DNA of 46,228 nt from Stentor coeruleus (GCA_001970955.1 MPUH01000555.1:1-46228); one strand, 5' to 3'. Positions 1 to 10,154 are shown, counted from the first letter of the stretch. Made by a program: numbers and translations. The notes: generated by a model not told the origin, from the sequence alone.

Positions 1-1357
1 TTTTTTCACACTATCGGTGCGATAACCCCTCGACAAAAAGCTCTCTCATGTAATACGAGAAAGTTGTATGTCTTAACACAAAAATTTGGCAAATAAAGGG
101 CCTTATGCACCTTTACTGAGTCCTAAGATCTCAGAGATTGTGCAGATAAAAGTACTTCTTTTTCACATTATTTTCCTCACGTGGGTACTTATAATGTTAT
201 TCCATTTTCTTTTTATCTTTTTAGGTCCCTCTTATATAGCCTAAAAAAATGTCTATAATATTTTTCTTATGGAAATCGAAAATTTGACTAAGTCAAAGAA
301 AATAAGGGGAAAAAAATGGTGGAGATGAAGAAGGAAAATTTTTGATGATTAAAGATTTTGAAGGGAAGGAGAAGGTGAAGAAAAGTAAAGGTGAAGCAAA
401 ATATTTAGATTAGATTTTGTGAAAATAAAAAATAGGGTTAGAGTAAGATGAAAAATTTGAGATTATGAGCTTTTTGGGATTCGGTATTAATTTCTTGTTG
501 GAAATAATGAGAACAAAAAATATTGAGGATTTCCAATTATGGGATAAAGAAGAAGAGGTTATAGTTATTATGTTATAAGGAAAAGATAAGATTTTGGTTT
601 AATATGATATGAAAATTTCAAGCAAGTAGAGACTAATTTATTTAACTATAATAAAATTATTTTTCTATTAGTTTACATAATATTAAAGGTAGTTTGAAAA
701 GATTTTTAAGAGCATGTGCTAAATGAATTATTTTACAAGTAAATTTTGGCTATTTTTAATCTTGATGGATAAATCTAGGTCAAATGGAGTAGTAAAAAGT
801 TTGATAATTTCAAAGGTATTGGTATATTGATTAAACTGAGTTAGCCTCTATTTGTAGGGTTTGTTTAAGCTAATAATAAACCACTTACTGCAAAGAATCA
901 AGGTAAATTATCATTGAATATGAAAGTATTTAGAGTCATTCATAAAGAAAACAGGAAAGTTATATTAAGAAAGATCAATACAATAAACTTGCATCTCCAA
1001 TATTTCAACAAATCCAAAAGAAAAACTATTTGAAAAAGCAAATATATTTTATATAAGTGGTCTAAATATAATATCAAATGCTTACAAAAAGAAAACTCAC
1101 AGAAGAATATTCTGTAAAGAGTTTACAAAACACTTTTTAGTTTAAAATAACCAAACTTGTTATAAAAAATCTAAAAATTTTTAAATCTCATAAAAAGTAA
1201 TTTAAATTAGACTGAAAAAGCACAAAGGAAGAACATTTACTATATACTATAATTTACCATATACCATAATTTACCATAAAACCCCTACAAAATCTACCAA
1301 AAAATCCTACAAAACTCAAAATCCTAATCGCCATAATTAATTATTCTCAATAATTAT
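1..1357. other. Non-coding stretch, possible small RNA at the left edge
   Basis: I see no convincing protein gene in these 1.36 kb. The first ~180 bases are less AT-rich than the rest. Read on the minus strand they hold an Sm-site-like AAATTTTTG (79-87), followed by two hairpins: 41-63 (CTTTCTC pairing with GAGAGAG) and 12-24 (TATCG pairing with CGATA). That order resembles the 3' half of an Sm-class snRNA. I could not match it to U1, U2, U4 or U5, and the window edge may cut it, so this is only a guess. Positions 240-620 are purine-rich with many stops. Confidence 0.25.
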
Positions 1358-1990
1358 CTAAATCTTCAAAGGATTCCTAAGCATGTTAACTTTGCACCAT
1401 TCATCCATTATTTTCCTTTCCATATTTGAAGGGTTGACAAGTTTATTCAAAAACCCAAAGTAAGACTTTATAAGATTATCTTTTTCAGCTCCATATGACC
1501 ACATTAAGAAATATATCATAACCATAAACAAATAAACTTCAATTTTATTTGGATCCCAACTTCCATGTCTTCTACAAACTCCTCTTAAAACAATATCTAC
1601 TAGTCTTGCTGCAAAATATAAAGACCAAGTTTCTCTTCTTTCTTTATCTTCAACAACAATAGAAATACCTGAGATTGCTCCAGCTATAATATGATTAAGC
1701 CCATCTTCCTTATTTCTAAAGCTTCTCATTATGCAAAGAGTTGATTTGTAAAGAAGATTCATTATTCCTGCGAAAGCGGTAAATTTAAGGGCATCAAAAG
1801 AAAAAAAGCTGAGTAAGCTTTGAATGGGTCTTCGATATCCTTTTCGAATGATGACGTTCATAAGCAAATGAACACAAGACTTTACGGCAAAACTTTGTAC
1901 CATAGCTTTAAGTAGTCCATTTAGTGCATTTTCGTAACAAAGACCTTTGTGCTTACAGAGTCTTTTTTCCTCCATGCTAATTTCAGCCAT
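1358..1990 (-). CDS. TMEM135-like membrane protein
   Basis: This 210-aa protein resembles the TMEM135 family, membrane proteins linked to peroxisomes, mitochondria and lipid droplets. Visible support is the N-terminal Cys/His cluster (CKHKGLCYENALNGL, about residues 12-26), followed by a hydrophobic region with LLYKSTLCIMR. Next comes IIAGAISGISIVVEDKERR (about 101-119), the most typical stretch, where small residues line a helix ahead of an acidic/basic ERR turn, then SLYFAARLVDI. It is shorter than animal TMEM135 (about 450 aa) and seems to hold one repeat unit. The start is the first ATG of the frame; a second ATG lies 5 codons in. No intron is needed. A peroxisomal PMP24/Tim17-like membrane protein is the main alternative. 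Confidence 0.55.
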   Translation of the reverse strand: MAEISMEEKRLCKHKGLCYENALNGLLKAMVQSFAVKSCVHLLMNVIIRKGYRRPIQSLLSFFSFDALKFTAFAGIMNLLYKSTLCIMRSFRNKEDGLNHIIAGAISGISIVVEDKERRETWSLYFAARLVDIVLRGVCRRHGSWDPNKIEVYLFMVMIYFLMWSYGAEKDNLIKSYFGFLNKLVNPSNMERKIMDEWCKVNMLRNPLKI

Positions 1991-2886
1991 TTACTTTGAC
2001 AAAGCTGAGCACTAGAGTATAAAATTTGAATATTTTTGAAGAGTAAATATGAAAGAAAATGCTTTGGAATTTCGCAGGGTTTTTTAGAAGAATTTAAGGT
2101 TTGGTTTTTGGTAAAAGTTATGAAGAAATTAGTAGGGTGTGTTAAAAAAAATTTTTGAAAGGATTTAGAAATGAAGGAATAAGGTTTATGAGTAAGATTA
2201 TACTAGTTATGATTAAATTACTTGTCTTTTTCACTGTTTTTAAAGAGAAAAACAGCTATTTATTATTAGAAGTATTGTTGAAAATGGATTAGAATCGAAG
2301 TTTTGGAAAACTGTGTGTTAAATTTTGTTTATTAAAACTCAGGTGATTTGATTAGTTATATTCAAATAATATTTGTTTCATATTCTAATAATATTGATTC
2401 GTATTCGAAAATATTGATGTGCTTTTAAAATTTAATAGAGTATGAAGAAAAATTTAATTTAATGTCAGGAATTAAGGAAAATTTTTTTTTAAAGGTTGAA
2501 AATAAGATTTTTATCATGAAACTAGTTAAAATTAACATAGAATTCTATATATATAACATTAAGCATCAGTGCCTAATAATTCGCCAATTAAGCTTTTATA
2601 AATATGGTAAAAATGAACTAATAAAAAGTAAAGTTATTTCTTTTATAAGATATTTGCTAAATAGATGCTTGAAATACTTCACGATTCAATGTGGTATTAA
2701 ATTTTTAATCATATTAAGTTCTAGAGCATAGGCCATAATTTTGTGTAGATATTTTCATCATCTAACTTTTAAAATTATCTAAATGAATTATATTTAATAA
2801 CTGTAGATTTCATTATGAATATTTCGAATTCATCATATAAAACCAAATTATCACTCATAATATTATTTTAGGAAGAATTCATTAAA
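1991..2886. other. AT-rich intergenic region with one perfect hairpin
   Basis: No gene is supported here. A perfect 8-bp inverted repeat (CTGTTTTT ... AAAAACAG, 2234-2255, 6-nt loop) lies about 240 bp upstream of the TMEM135-like gene. An open frame at 2462-2731 has the composition of the surrounding AT-rich DNA and no recognisable domain, so I do not call it. Confidence 0.3.
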
Positions 2887-3071
2887 TTATAAGTATTTTA
2901 ATTTGAATAAAATTTTATCATCAGCCTTGCCTAATGTATCAAATGGCTGTCTAATTTTGGTTTTATAGTCTTCAGGAGTCATAACTTCACCAACTTTTAA
3001 TAAATATTTAGATTTCCAGCAGTCTTATATAATGAATCACCTTCATTTACCTTAGATCACAACATCTTCAT
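2887..3071 (-). pseudogene. Small gene remnant with a stop and a frameshift
   Basis: On the minus strand this stretch reads like ordinary coding sequence. After the frameshift it gives LLKVGEVMTPEDYKTKIRQ and continues for about 30 more residues to a TAA at 2887-2889. The upstream part begins MKML, hits an in-frame TGA at 3057-3059, resumes with SKVNEGDSLYK, then needs a shift of one base near 3023 to join the downstream frame. No 15- or 16-nt GT...AG segment repairs both lesions, so I read it as a decayed gene copy rather than an intron-split gene. The family is not recognised. Two sequencing errors would be an alternative explanation. Confidence 0.4.
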
Positions 3072-3139
3072 ACTAATACCAAATAAATCCCAAAATATAA
3101 ATTCATAAAACAAAACGCAAGAATTTTAAAATCTTTTTT

Positions 3140-3296
3140 AATTCCCACTTTTCCATCAAAAAATACACCTTCAAAATCTTATATTCTACCTTACAATTAA
3201 AACTAAAATTCTTATTCATAATTCCCACTTTTCCATCAAAAAATACACCTTCAAAATCTTATATTCTACCTTACAATTAAAACTAAAATTCTTATT
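3140..3296. repeat. 80-bp tandem duplication upstream of the GTPase gene
   Basis: Two copies, 3140-3219 and 3220-3296, are essentially identical and have a period of 80 bp. The second copy ends 13 bp before the ATG of the GTPase gene, so the duplication lies in its 5' leader or promoter. There is no N between the copies, unlike the assembly joins elsewhere in this window. Confidence 0.9.
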
Positions 3297-3309
3297 GAAT
3301 ATAAGGAAA

Positions 3310-6099
3310 ATGGAAACAGAAGGTATAGCAATCCCACTCATCTTACACCAAGAACGTGAGGGTTTCAAAATCAATCCTGAAGGGTTAGCATTTCTTAACT
3401 CAATCGACAAACGTATCGGAGTTATCTCAGTAGTTGGGAAATACAGAACCGGAAAAAGTTATTTACTAAACAAAATAATCTTAGGCCTTAAAGGTCAAGG
3501 TTTTGGTGTAGGTCCTTCTATAAACCCATGTACAAAAGGCATTTGGATCTATAGCAAGCCAATTGATATAAAAACAGCAGATGGTGAAGATATTTCATTA
3601 TTAATTTTAGATAGTGAAGGGCTTGGAGCATTTGATGAAGATTCCAACCATGATACAAAAATTTTCATCCTCGCTGTTCTTTTAAGCTCATTTTTTATAT
3701 ACAACTCAGTAGGAAGTATAGATGAAAATGCTCTTAATAATATAAGCCTTATTGTCAGTTTGACTAAACAATTGCAAATACGTGCAAGTGATTCAGAACT
3801 TGATGTTGATGAAGCTGCAAATTATTTCCCAACTCTTCTTTGGGTGTTAAGAGATTTTTCATTACAATTGATTGATTCTACTGGGAACCCAATAACATCT
3901 AAAGAGTATTTAGAAAATTCTCTTATGCCACAAAAAGGAATGAGTGATGCAATTGAAGCTAAAAACAGAATCAGAAAATTATTAAAACACTTTTTCAAAG
4001 ATAGGGATTGTTTTGCTTTAGTTAGACCTAGTGAGGATGAGAAGACTTTGCAAAATTTACAAAATGTTAGAGAAAGCGATTTGAGACCAGAATTTTTGAG
4101 GCAAACTGAGCAATTGAAAAGGAATATATTAAGAAAAGTTAAACCTAAATGTCTTAATGGAAAACCTCTTAATGGGAAAATGCTTGCAAGTATTGCCCAA
4201 TCTTATGTTGATGCTATAAATAAAGGTGCTGTTCCTACTATTGAAGGAGCTTGGCAATCAGTTGTAACATCAGAGTGTAATAAACAAATTGATCTTCTTA
4301 CGGCTGAATATGATAAAAAAATTAAGTCAAAAATCGGTAAAGAACCATTAAGTCAAGAAGAACTAAAACAAATGCATAAAGAATTTAAAGCTGAAGCTGA
4401 GAAAATTTTTAAAGATAAAGCAGTTGGTGATGATACAGATTCATTTTTAGAATTACTTAAGAAAAGGGTTACTGAAAGGTATGAAATGGCACGTACTCAG
4501 AATGAGAGGAAACTTATGGAAAAGTGTCAAGAAAAATGTGAAGAGGTTTCAATAGAAATGCAGGATAAACTGAAGTTGGGTGAATATACAGATTTTCAAG
4601 TATTTAAAAGAGATTTTGAAAAGAAAGTAGTTGATTTGAGGAAAAATATGCCTGTAGGTGACGCTACAGAGATAAAAATTAAAGAATTATCATCAGCACT
4701 CCTAACTGAAGCTGCAGAGTATATTAATAGAAACCAAATTATGGAGCATCAAAACGCTAACAGACGTTTAGCCCAGCAATTAGAGTTTTTAAAATCGACC
4801 ATGGAAGGTAAGCGTGATGAGTTTATTAAAGAAAAAGATTATTATAAAAATCGTCTTCAAGAAGTTGAAAGCGAAAACTACAAACTCAAAGCTAGCACAG
4901 CAGGACTTGAAATACGTATTGAAGAACTTAAACAAGAAAAAGATCGTATATCTTCTATTCATCAAGAAAAACTCGATTCACTTAAAGATGATTATAAAGG
5001 CCGATTTTCAGAATATAAAGAAAAATATGAACAAACTCTCAAACTTTATCAAGATTTACAAGCCCAATACAACATTGAAATTAATAAACTTCAAAAAGAT
5101 CTTGCCCTTGCTAGACAAGAAATCGAATGGAAAAACAGAGAAGTTTCTGATCTGAAATCACGAAGAGACAGTTTGGAAAATGAGTTTAGAGATATGAGAT
5201 CAGAGCTAAGAAGATGTAGAGATGAAATTGAAGAAAAAGATGAACAAATAAAATCATTAAAAAGTAATACAAGATACATTACCGCTGAGCCTTCAACTGA
5301 ATGGATATCTGAAAAATCAATCCTCATAAATCAAATCGAAAGCTATAAAGCACAAATCGAAGACAACAAATCAGTTAAAGAAGCTTTGGTTGCAGCTTTA
5401 CAAGCAAGATCCCTTGAGCCAGTTATCGAGCCTAAAGACCCTTCAAGACATTTGACTGTAGCTCTTGAAAAAACTGAAGAACGTTGCCAAGAACTGGAAA
5501 ATAAACTTGAAAGGTTGAAAAAATTCCAAAAAATCTTCCAATGTTCAACTTCTATTCAATGCAAAATGTGTGCTAAATATTTTACTTCAAATCTTTTTCA
5601 AGCTCATATAACAATGTGTGAAGATCATTTTGCTAGAATTAGTGAAGCTGGAGAATATATTATTGCTATTTCTCAAATACAAATGAGAGATAATAATTCA
5701 GTACAAAATTCTGGAAGTGAATATGTTATTTCAGTAACTTATAAAGGTCGAACTTGGAGTATTACTAAGCTTTTTAAGAATTTTAAAACTTTAGAAACGA
5801 TTCTTCAAAAAGAGTTGCCTGATTTAGAACTCCCTGATGCTAATGATTTGTATCCAAAAGAAGCTGGATCAATATTTAGTAATAAACAAATGCAAACTGT
5901 TGAGGAGAGGAAAAAACGCTTTCAGGATTATTTGAGTAAGCTTGCTTCGATAACAGAAGTTAAAAATTGTGCAGCTTTTCGCAAGTTTCTTAATACTGAT
6001 CAGCATTTCCCAGAGGAGAATATTGAAAAACCTGGAATCCGCAAACCCAGCGATCCAAAAGGTTTCAGATATAAAAAGAATTTTATTGACGAAGATTAA
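3310..6099 (+). CDS. GBP-type large GTPase with coiled coil, Cys/His cluster and PX-like domain
   Basis: This 929-aa protein starts with a guanylate-binding-protein/atlastin-type GTPase domain. Visible elements are the P-loop GKYRTGKS (about 43-50), a switch region around TKGIWIYS, the G3-like DSEG (about 101-104), and the family's RD guanine-binding motif in WVLRDF (about 181-182). A long charged coiled coil fills roughly 480-740. Next comes a Cys/His cluster (CKMC ... H ... C, about 745-770). The C-terminus (about 805-895) has the spacing of a phosphoinositide-binding PX domain: WSITKLFKNFKTLE, an ELPDLELP proline loop, and an RFQDYLSKLASI helix. GBPs usually end in a helical bundle, so a PX-like tail suggests membrane targeting through lipid heads. 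The start is the first ATG (3310); an upstream in-frame TTG was not used. The gene converges with the Argonaute gene at 72 bp. Confidence 0.82.
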   Translation: METEGIAIPLILHQEREGFKINPEGLAFLNSIDKRIGVISVVGKYRTGKSYLLNKIILGLKGQGFGVGPSINPCTKGIWIYSKPIDIKTADGEDISLLILDSEGLGAFDEDSNHDTKIFILAVLLSSFFIYNSVGSIDENALNNISLIVSLTKQLQIRASDSELDVDEAANYFPTLLWVLRDFSLQLIDSTGNPITSKEYLENSLMPQKGMSDAIEAKNRIRKLLKHFFKDRDCFALVRPSEDEKTLQNLQNVRESDLRPEFLRQTEQLKRNILRKVKPKCLNGKPLNGKMLASIAQSYVDAINKGAVPTIEGAWQSVVTSECNKQIDLLTAEYDKKIKSKIGKEPLSQEELKQMHKEFKAEAEKIFKDKAVGDDTDSFLELLKKRVTERYEMARTQNERKLMEKCQEKCEEVSIEMQDKLKLGEYTDFQVFKRDFEKKVVDLRKNMPVGDATEIKIKELSSALLTEAAEYINRNQIMEHQNANRRLAQQLEFLKSTMEGKRDEFIKEKDYYKNRLQEVESENYKLKASTAGLEIRIEELKQEKDRISSIHQEKLDSLKDDYKGRFSEYKEKYEQTLKLYQDLQAQYNIEINKLQKDLALARQEIEWKNREVSDLKSRRDSLENEFRDMRSELRRCRDEIEEKDEQIKSLKSNTRYITAEPSTEWISEKSILINQIESYKAQIEDNKSVKEALVAALQARSLEPVIEPKDPSRHLTVALEKTEERCQELENKLERLKKFQKIFQCSTSIQCKMCAKYFTSNLFQAHITMCEDHFARISEAGEYIIAISQIQMRDNNSVQNSGSEYVISVTYKGRTWSITKLFKNFKTLETILQKELPDLELPDANDLYPKEAGSIFSNKQMQTVEERKKRFQDYLSKLASITEVKNCAAFRKFLNTDQHFPEENIEKPGIRKPSDPKGFRYKKNFIDED

Positions 6100-6171
6100 A
6101 TAATAGCTTATACTTAAGATCATAATAATCTATACCACAAAAAATCTCATAATTTTAATTCATTAGTTATT

Positions 6172-8490
6172 CTAATAAAACCATGGGAATGTTTTAAGCG
6201 CTTCAACATGAGTTGCATGAACACTTTGTCCAACAAGAAAAGCCAGTTTATGCGCCATCATTGTAGGTGCAGGAACTTTGATTCCTCCAGTCCAATTGTA
6301 ATACATATAACAAAGTTTAAAAGCAAATTTTGCAAGTATTATCGGGTCAATATTTCCATCATTGTGAATAATTCTATACAAAGTAGGTGAAGCCATACCT
6401 TGTGTTACAGTATGGGCAATTAAATAAAAAGACTGATCATCAGGAATCACTACACTATTAATAACAGTTCCAGGTGGTGGATTTTCCATTCCTCTCTGTC
6501 CTTGAACAAAAAACTTAGCATTAGTTTTTTTGTTTACAATAATATATGCAATATTAGGATTATATCCTTGAAAAGTTTTCAAAATATTCTTCATAGCTTC
6601 AACTTCAAAACTTTTCGCAGCTTCAATTTGACTATCAGCAACACCATCTCTATATACAATAATTAAATCTGGCATAAATCTTTTCCTTGTCGCTTCAAAA
6701 AAAGCTAAAAGAGCTTCTCTTAAACAATCTCCTACATGGCCACCTATTTCTTGACCAACATTTTGATGAATACGGGTTGTGTTATAATAATTTGCAAAAG
6801 CTGGATGAATTGATGCAACAAAGCCTAAGATGCTTTTTGCCCTAAGCACTGTATCATGAAAAACATCAATTCCTATAACCATTGTCTTTGATGGCAGTCC
6901 TGGAAAAGGAACTTTAAGAAAAGCCTGCCAAGCTATAGACCCAGTTTTCACTGCCATTTGGATGATAAGTTTTGACATGATAGAGTCGAATTTTTTAGGG
7001 TTACTAAGATTGTTAGCTTTAATACATTGAGTTGGAATACCTGATATTAATGCACAAGCTTCTTTGATATCATTATAAATTCTTTTATCATTTGGTGGGA
7101 TGACTATAAGTGCAATTTGTGGAGCTGGTCTTACACCTTGAGGTTGATGCAAACTTGCAATTATGTTTTTGATATTCCTTGGATGATAGTCTATTTGAAT
7201 AGCAAGACCCATTCTTAAACCTAATTGCCCAGCTTTGTTAACTAGGGTTTTGATAAGCCGGTCACGATTTTGTGCATCTCGATCTGTGGTTAAGACAACC
7301 CAATGCTCTATTGGAAGAGCTGAGAAAAGTGATGATCTTAAATTAAACCCACCTCTTTGATCGATTTGAATAATATCTGAATCAGCTTTACCTACTTGTA
7401 TACCTTCTATATTGAATCGAATACCTGATACTTGAATTGGTGCTGAGTCTATTTGCATTGAATACTCATCACTTATAGATTTACATTTATTGTCATTTGC
7501 TAGACGTAAAGCTAAATCTGTTGATACTCTTAGACGATGTGATGGTTCTAGCCTTGTAAAAGCGGCAATATCATTCATAGCTCTAAAGTCTCTTTTCATT
7601 TCTTCTGAAATTCCTGTTAAGACACAGAGCTCGGGAATTAATCTGATTTCTTTTGTACCTCCTTCAATGTAGGTAACGAGTAGAGGTTGTCTTGGAACTC
7701 GAATGTTTATGTTGTATCTCCTTTTGAAGTAATCCATGTAGTTAATTGGCCCATCACGTGTCATAAACGCCATTCCCGGATTTTCATTTAAAATAACTTT
7801 TTCAATCCTGTAGCATTTATAATTCCCATATTTCGCCATGACAATCCTTCCCACCATCTCAGAATTAATAATTTGTTCAAGATCTCTTCCCTCAGCATTT
7901 CTCCTAATTTCTTCTAAACATTGCAAGGCTGTTGTATCTCTTATAATCTTGCTTGAAAAATCAATATTTAAAAGCATTTCTTGTAAATGATGAGAAAAAG
8001 TAGCAGTATACCCTCTCCAAACTTCAAGTTGATGTTGATCGACACGTTGAGTTTGTCTAATATCATAAAATTTAGGCAATCTTGTAACCTGCCTTAGATC
8101 AAGACTTGAGAGCATTTTTTTCAAAGCAGAATTCGCATACATACGATATGAATCAACATTCTGACCTGTTACAATACCTACTGGAGTCACGATCATTACA
8201 TATTGGCCGTTTTCATGAGTTTCTACATTGACTGAGAATGGTTCTCTTTTAGATACTTTAGAATATAGAACATTCCCTGTTTTGATAAATTTACCTATTT
8301 GCTCCTCAACTTGTATCTTTCCGTACGTAAGGAGACCTGTTCGCAATGCTCGATTATCAGCTTCTATTTCGGGAGTAAAGCTGAGAGAATAAACAGTCAC
8401 ATTATTGATTGGGTTTCTTAATAATCTAAAGAAATTTGTCGTTACTTGAATACTTGAGCCTCCTTGGCCTATTCCTGGTCGTTCTACCAT
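6172..8490 (-). CDS. PIWI-clade Argonaute protein
   Basis: This 772-aa protein has the order N domain, PAZ (about 215-330, with MDYFKRRYNINIRVPRQPLL), MID (IYNDIKEACALISGIPTQC, guide 5'-end pocket) and PIWI (about 535-770). The RNase H-like site is complete: D542 in IGIDVFHD, E581 in NVGQEIGG, D615 in YRDGVADSQ and H747 in AHKLAFLVGQ, so slicing activity is expected. The PIWI clade, rather than the AGO clade, is shown by YRDGVADSQ, SPTLYRIIHND and the VPAPTMMAHKL block. The last residues are FPWFY, close to the bulky end of other PIWI proteins. In ciliates such proteins load scanRNAs or other small RNAs that guide DNA elimination or silencing; that role is knowledge of the family, not shown here. 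It is intronless, and the start is the first ATG. Confidence 0.95.
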   Translation of the reverse strand: MVERPGIGQGGSSIQVTTNFFRLLRNPINNVTVYSLSFTPEIEADNRALRTGLLTYGKIQVEEQIGKFIKTGNVLYSKVSKREPFSVNVETHENGQYVMIVTPVGIVTGQNVDSYRMYANSALKKMLSSLDLRQVTRLPKFYDIRQTQRVDQHQLEVWRGYTATFSHHLQEMLLNIDFSSKIIRDTTALQCLEEIRRNAEGRDLEQIINSEMVGRIVMAKYGNYKCYRIEKVILNENPGMAFMTRDGPINYMDYFKRRYNINIRVPRQPLLVTYIEGGTKEIRLIPELCVLTGISEEMKRDFRAMNDIAAFTRLEPSHRLRVSTDLALRLANDNKCKSISDEYSMQIDSAPIQVSGIRFNIEGIQVGKADSDIIQIDQRGGFNLRSSLFSALPIEHWVVLTTDRDAQNRDRLIKTLVNKAGQLGLRMGLAIQIDYHPRNIKNIIASLHQPQGVRPAPQIALIVIPPNDKRIYNDIKEACALISGIPTQCIKANNLSNPKKFDSIMSKLIIQMAVKTGSIAWQAFLKVPFPGLPSKTMVIGIDVFHDTVLRAKSILGFVASIHPAFANYYNTTRIHQNVGQEIGGHVGDCLREALLAFFEATRKRFMPDLIIVYRDGVADSQIEAAKSFEVEAMKNILKTFQGYNPNIAYIIVNKKTNAKFFVQGQRGMENPPPGTVINSVVIPDDQSFYLIAHTVTQGMASPTLYRIIHNDGNIDPIILAKFAFKLCYMYYNWTGGIKVPAPTMMAHKLAFLVGQSVHATHVEALKTFPWFY

Positions 8491-8666
8491 AAATTATAAG
8501 TTTAATTCAAAAATTCAAAAATGGATATGAAAAGCTTATTCCGGGCTAAATTAAAATAAGGAACAGAAGGGCAATAAGAAGAACTTAATTAAAGATTAAG
8601 TTTAGCAACTAATTTGCAGTTTTTAGAAAAAAAAAGTTTTTCAATGCTTTTTATATACAGATTTTA

Positions 8667-8715
8667 CAAGGGCTGGACAATAGTCAAGCGATAATTCCTA
8701 ATTAATACTAATACT
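8667..8715 (+). mobile_element. Micro-retroposon copy 1 (49 bp) with direct repeats
   Basis: This is the longest copy of a short dispersed element. It begins CAAGGGCTGGACAATAGTC and ends with two ACTAAT-type units. It is flanked by near-identical 15-bp direct repeats, 8652-8666 and 8716-8730, matching at 13 of 15 positions, as expected of an older target-site duplication. It lies in the 370-bp gap between the 5' end of the Argonaute gene and the stop of the TBL2-like gene. Nothing else is visible in that gap. Confidence 0.75.
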
Positions 8716-8861
8716 GATATATAGATTTTAATTTTTTATAATGAATTTAATCTTATTAAATAGTATTTTATTCTTAAAATAGTTTACTAGTGAAAAGATT
8801 ATTAAAGCATGAATTTTAACTCCACCATAAATTTATAATTTTCCCAATAGAATTTAACTTA

Positions 8862-10001
8862 TTAATCTATATGCCATAAATGAATCCTTGGTTCAGCTGC
8901 ACAAGTAACCAATACACCTTGAATTAAATCAATTTTGATAATCTCCCGACTATGTGCATTTTCAATAACATTAACAAGTTCCAGATTTGGCACTGAATAA
9001 ATCCTAATACAACCTTCACAAGCTAAAACAACACGTTTATCACTAACAGCACAAGCACTTGGCACAGTCATCCCATCATCAAGTTTTAGGGTTTTCAAAA
9101 GTACAGGATTTTCCCTTAATTCATACTGAACATTGATATTCCATAGTTTAACATTATGATCATGACTACAAGTTACAGCAAAATGACTATCAACAGAAAA
9201 TGCAAGTGTACTCAAACCTTGAGAATGTCCACCAAGTTCCATAACCGAGCGAATTCCTGAAAAATTTTGAGTTTTTTTCTCTTTAGTTATTTCAAATATT
9301 CGAGCACTACCTAACCATGTAACTATAGAAAAAAAATTGTAGTCTCTAGACATGAGCATACGTTTATGTTTAAGCTGTTTGTTTTCATGAGAAAATAATA
9401 AATCTCCTGTGTGGCTCCATATATGAATAGTTATATCTTGTTCTTCACCACAAGAAATTAAACATGTTGGTGTATAGCAAAGTGAACTGATTTTTAGGAA
9501 ATGCTTTTTGATAAAAACTTTTTCTACTTCTAGGGTACGCTTTTGCCCTGTTTGTTGGACTTTAAATTGATGAATTTGAAGGTCTTGGCTTCCACCAACA
9601 TAGACTATGTTTCCTGAAGAATTCAAAGCTATTGCTGTTGGTTGATTTTTTTCTAGAATTCCCTGGACATATTTTGCCTTTGTGTCAGTAGGAGAATTGA
9701 TTTTGTATATTCTTACAGTACCATCTTCACAACATACAGCAAAATAGTTTTCTTTCATATCAAAATCTATAACTGCTCCTTGTAAACCCTTATAAGAATC
9801 GATCAGCTCTTTGTGTGTAACTTTGACAGGAGCTGACTTTTGAATTTTAGGAGGAACTTTATGTGAACTTGGGGCTTTTGATGGTATTTCTCGGACGAGG
9901 TCTGGAATAATTTCTTCTTTAACAGGAGAATTTGACTTACGCACAAGAAAGAAGTACAGGATAAAAAGTCCTGCTAATGCCCCAGCTAGCCATATATACA
10001 T
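8862..10001 (-). CDS. TBL2: TBL2-like membrane-anchored WD40 protein
   Basis: This 379-aa protein has an N-terminal membrane anchor (YIWLAGALAGLFILYFFLV, about 2-20), a basic/proline linker and a WD40 propeller from about residue 70. Recognisable blades include GAVIDFDMKENYFAVCCEDG, GGHSQGLSTLAFSVDSHFAV followed by DHNVKLWNI, and a final IHLWHID. The layout and the VQYELRENPVLLKT segment match transducin beta-like 2, an ER-membrane protein that in animals binds PERK and takes part in the ER stress response. The ER location is inferred from that similarity. The start is the first ATG. The gene follows the coiled-coil gene at 10155 on the same strand with a gap of 153 bp. Confidence 0.75.
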   Translation of the reverse strand: MYIWLAGALAGLFILYFFLVRKSNSPVKEEIIPDLVREIPSKAPSSHKVPPKIQKSAPVKVTHKELIDSYKGLQGAVIDFDMKENYFAVCCEDGTVRIYKINSPTDTKAKYVQGILEKNQPTAIALNSSGNIVYVGGSQDLQIHQFKVQQTGQKRTLEVEKVFIKKHFLKISSLCYTPTCLISCGEEQDITIHIWSHTGDLLFSHENKQLKHKRMLMSRDYNFFSIVTWLGSARIFEITKEKKTQNFSGIRSVMELGGHSQGLSTLAFSVDSHFAVTCSHDHNVKLWNINVQYELRENPVLLKTLKLDDGMTVPSACAVSDKRVVLACEGCIRIYSVPNLELVNVIENAHSREIIKIDLIQGVLVTCAAEPRIHLWHID

Positions 10002-10154
10002 TTATAACAAATTCTATTATCATATTTAATACTCAAACAAAATACCTTAAAAAATGTTAAGTTATTATTTATATCTTAAATTCTAATAAAAATCGCAATA
10101 AACTCTAAAACAATAGTTTATTTATATTTGAAGATATTTTAAGTTAACGAAAGA

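Noticed and set aside
2462-2731. 89-codon open frame on the plus strand
   Set aside because: Phe/Ile/Lys-rich like random AT-rich DNA, with no domain and no neighbouring support.
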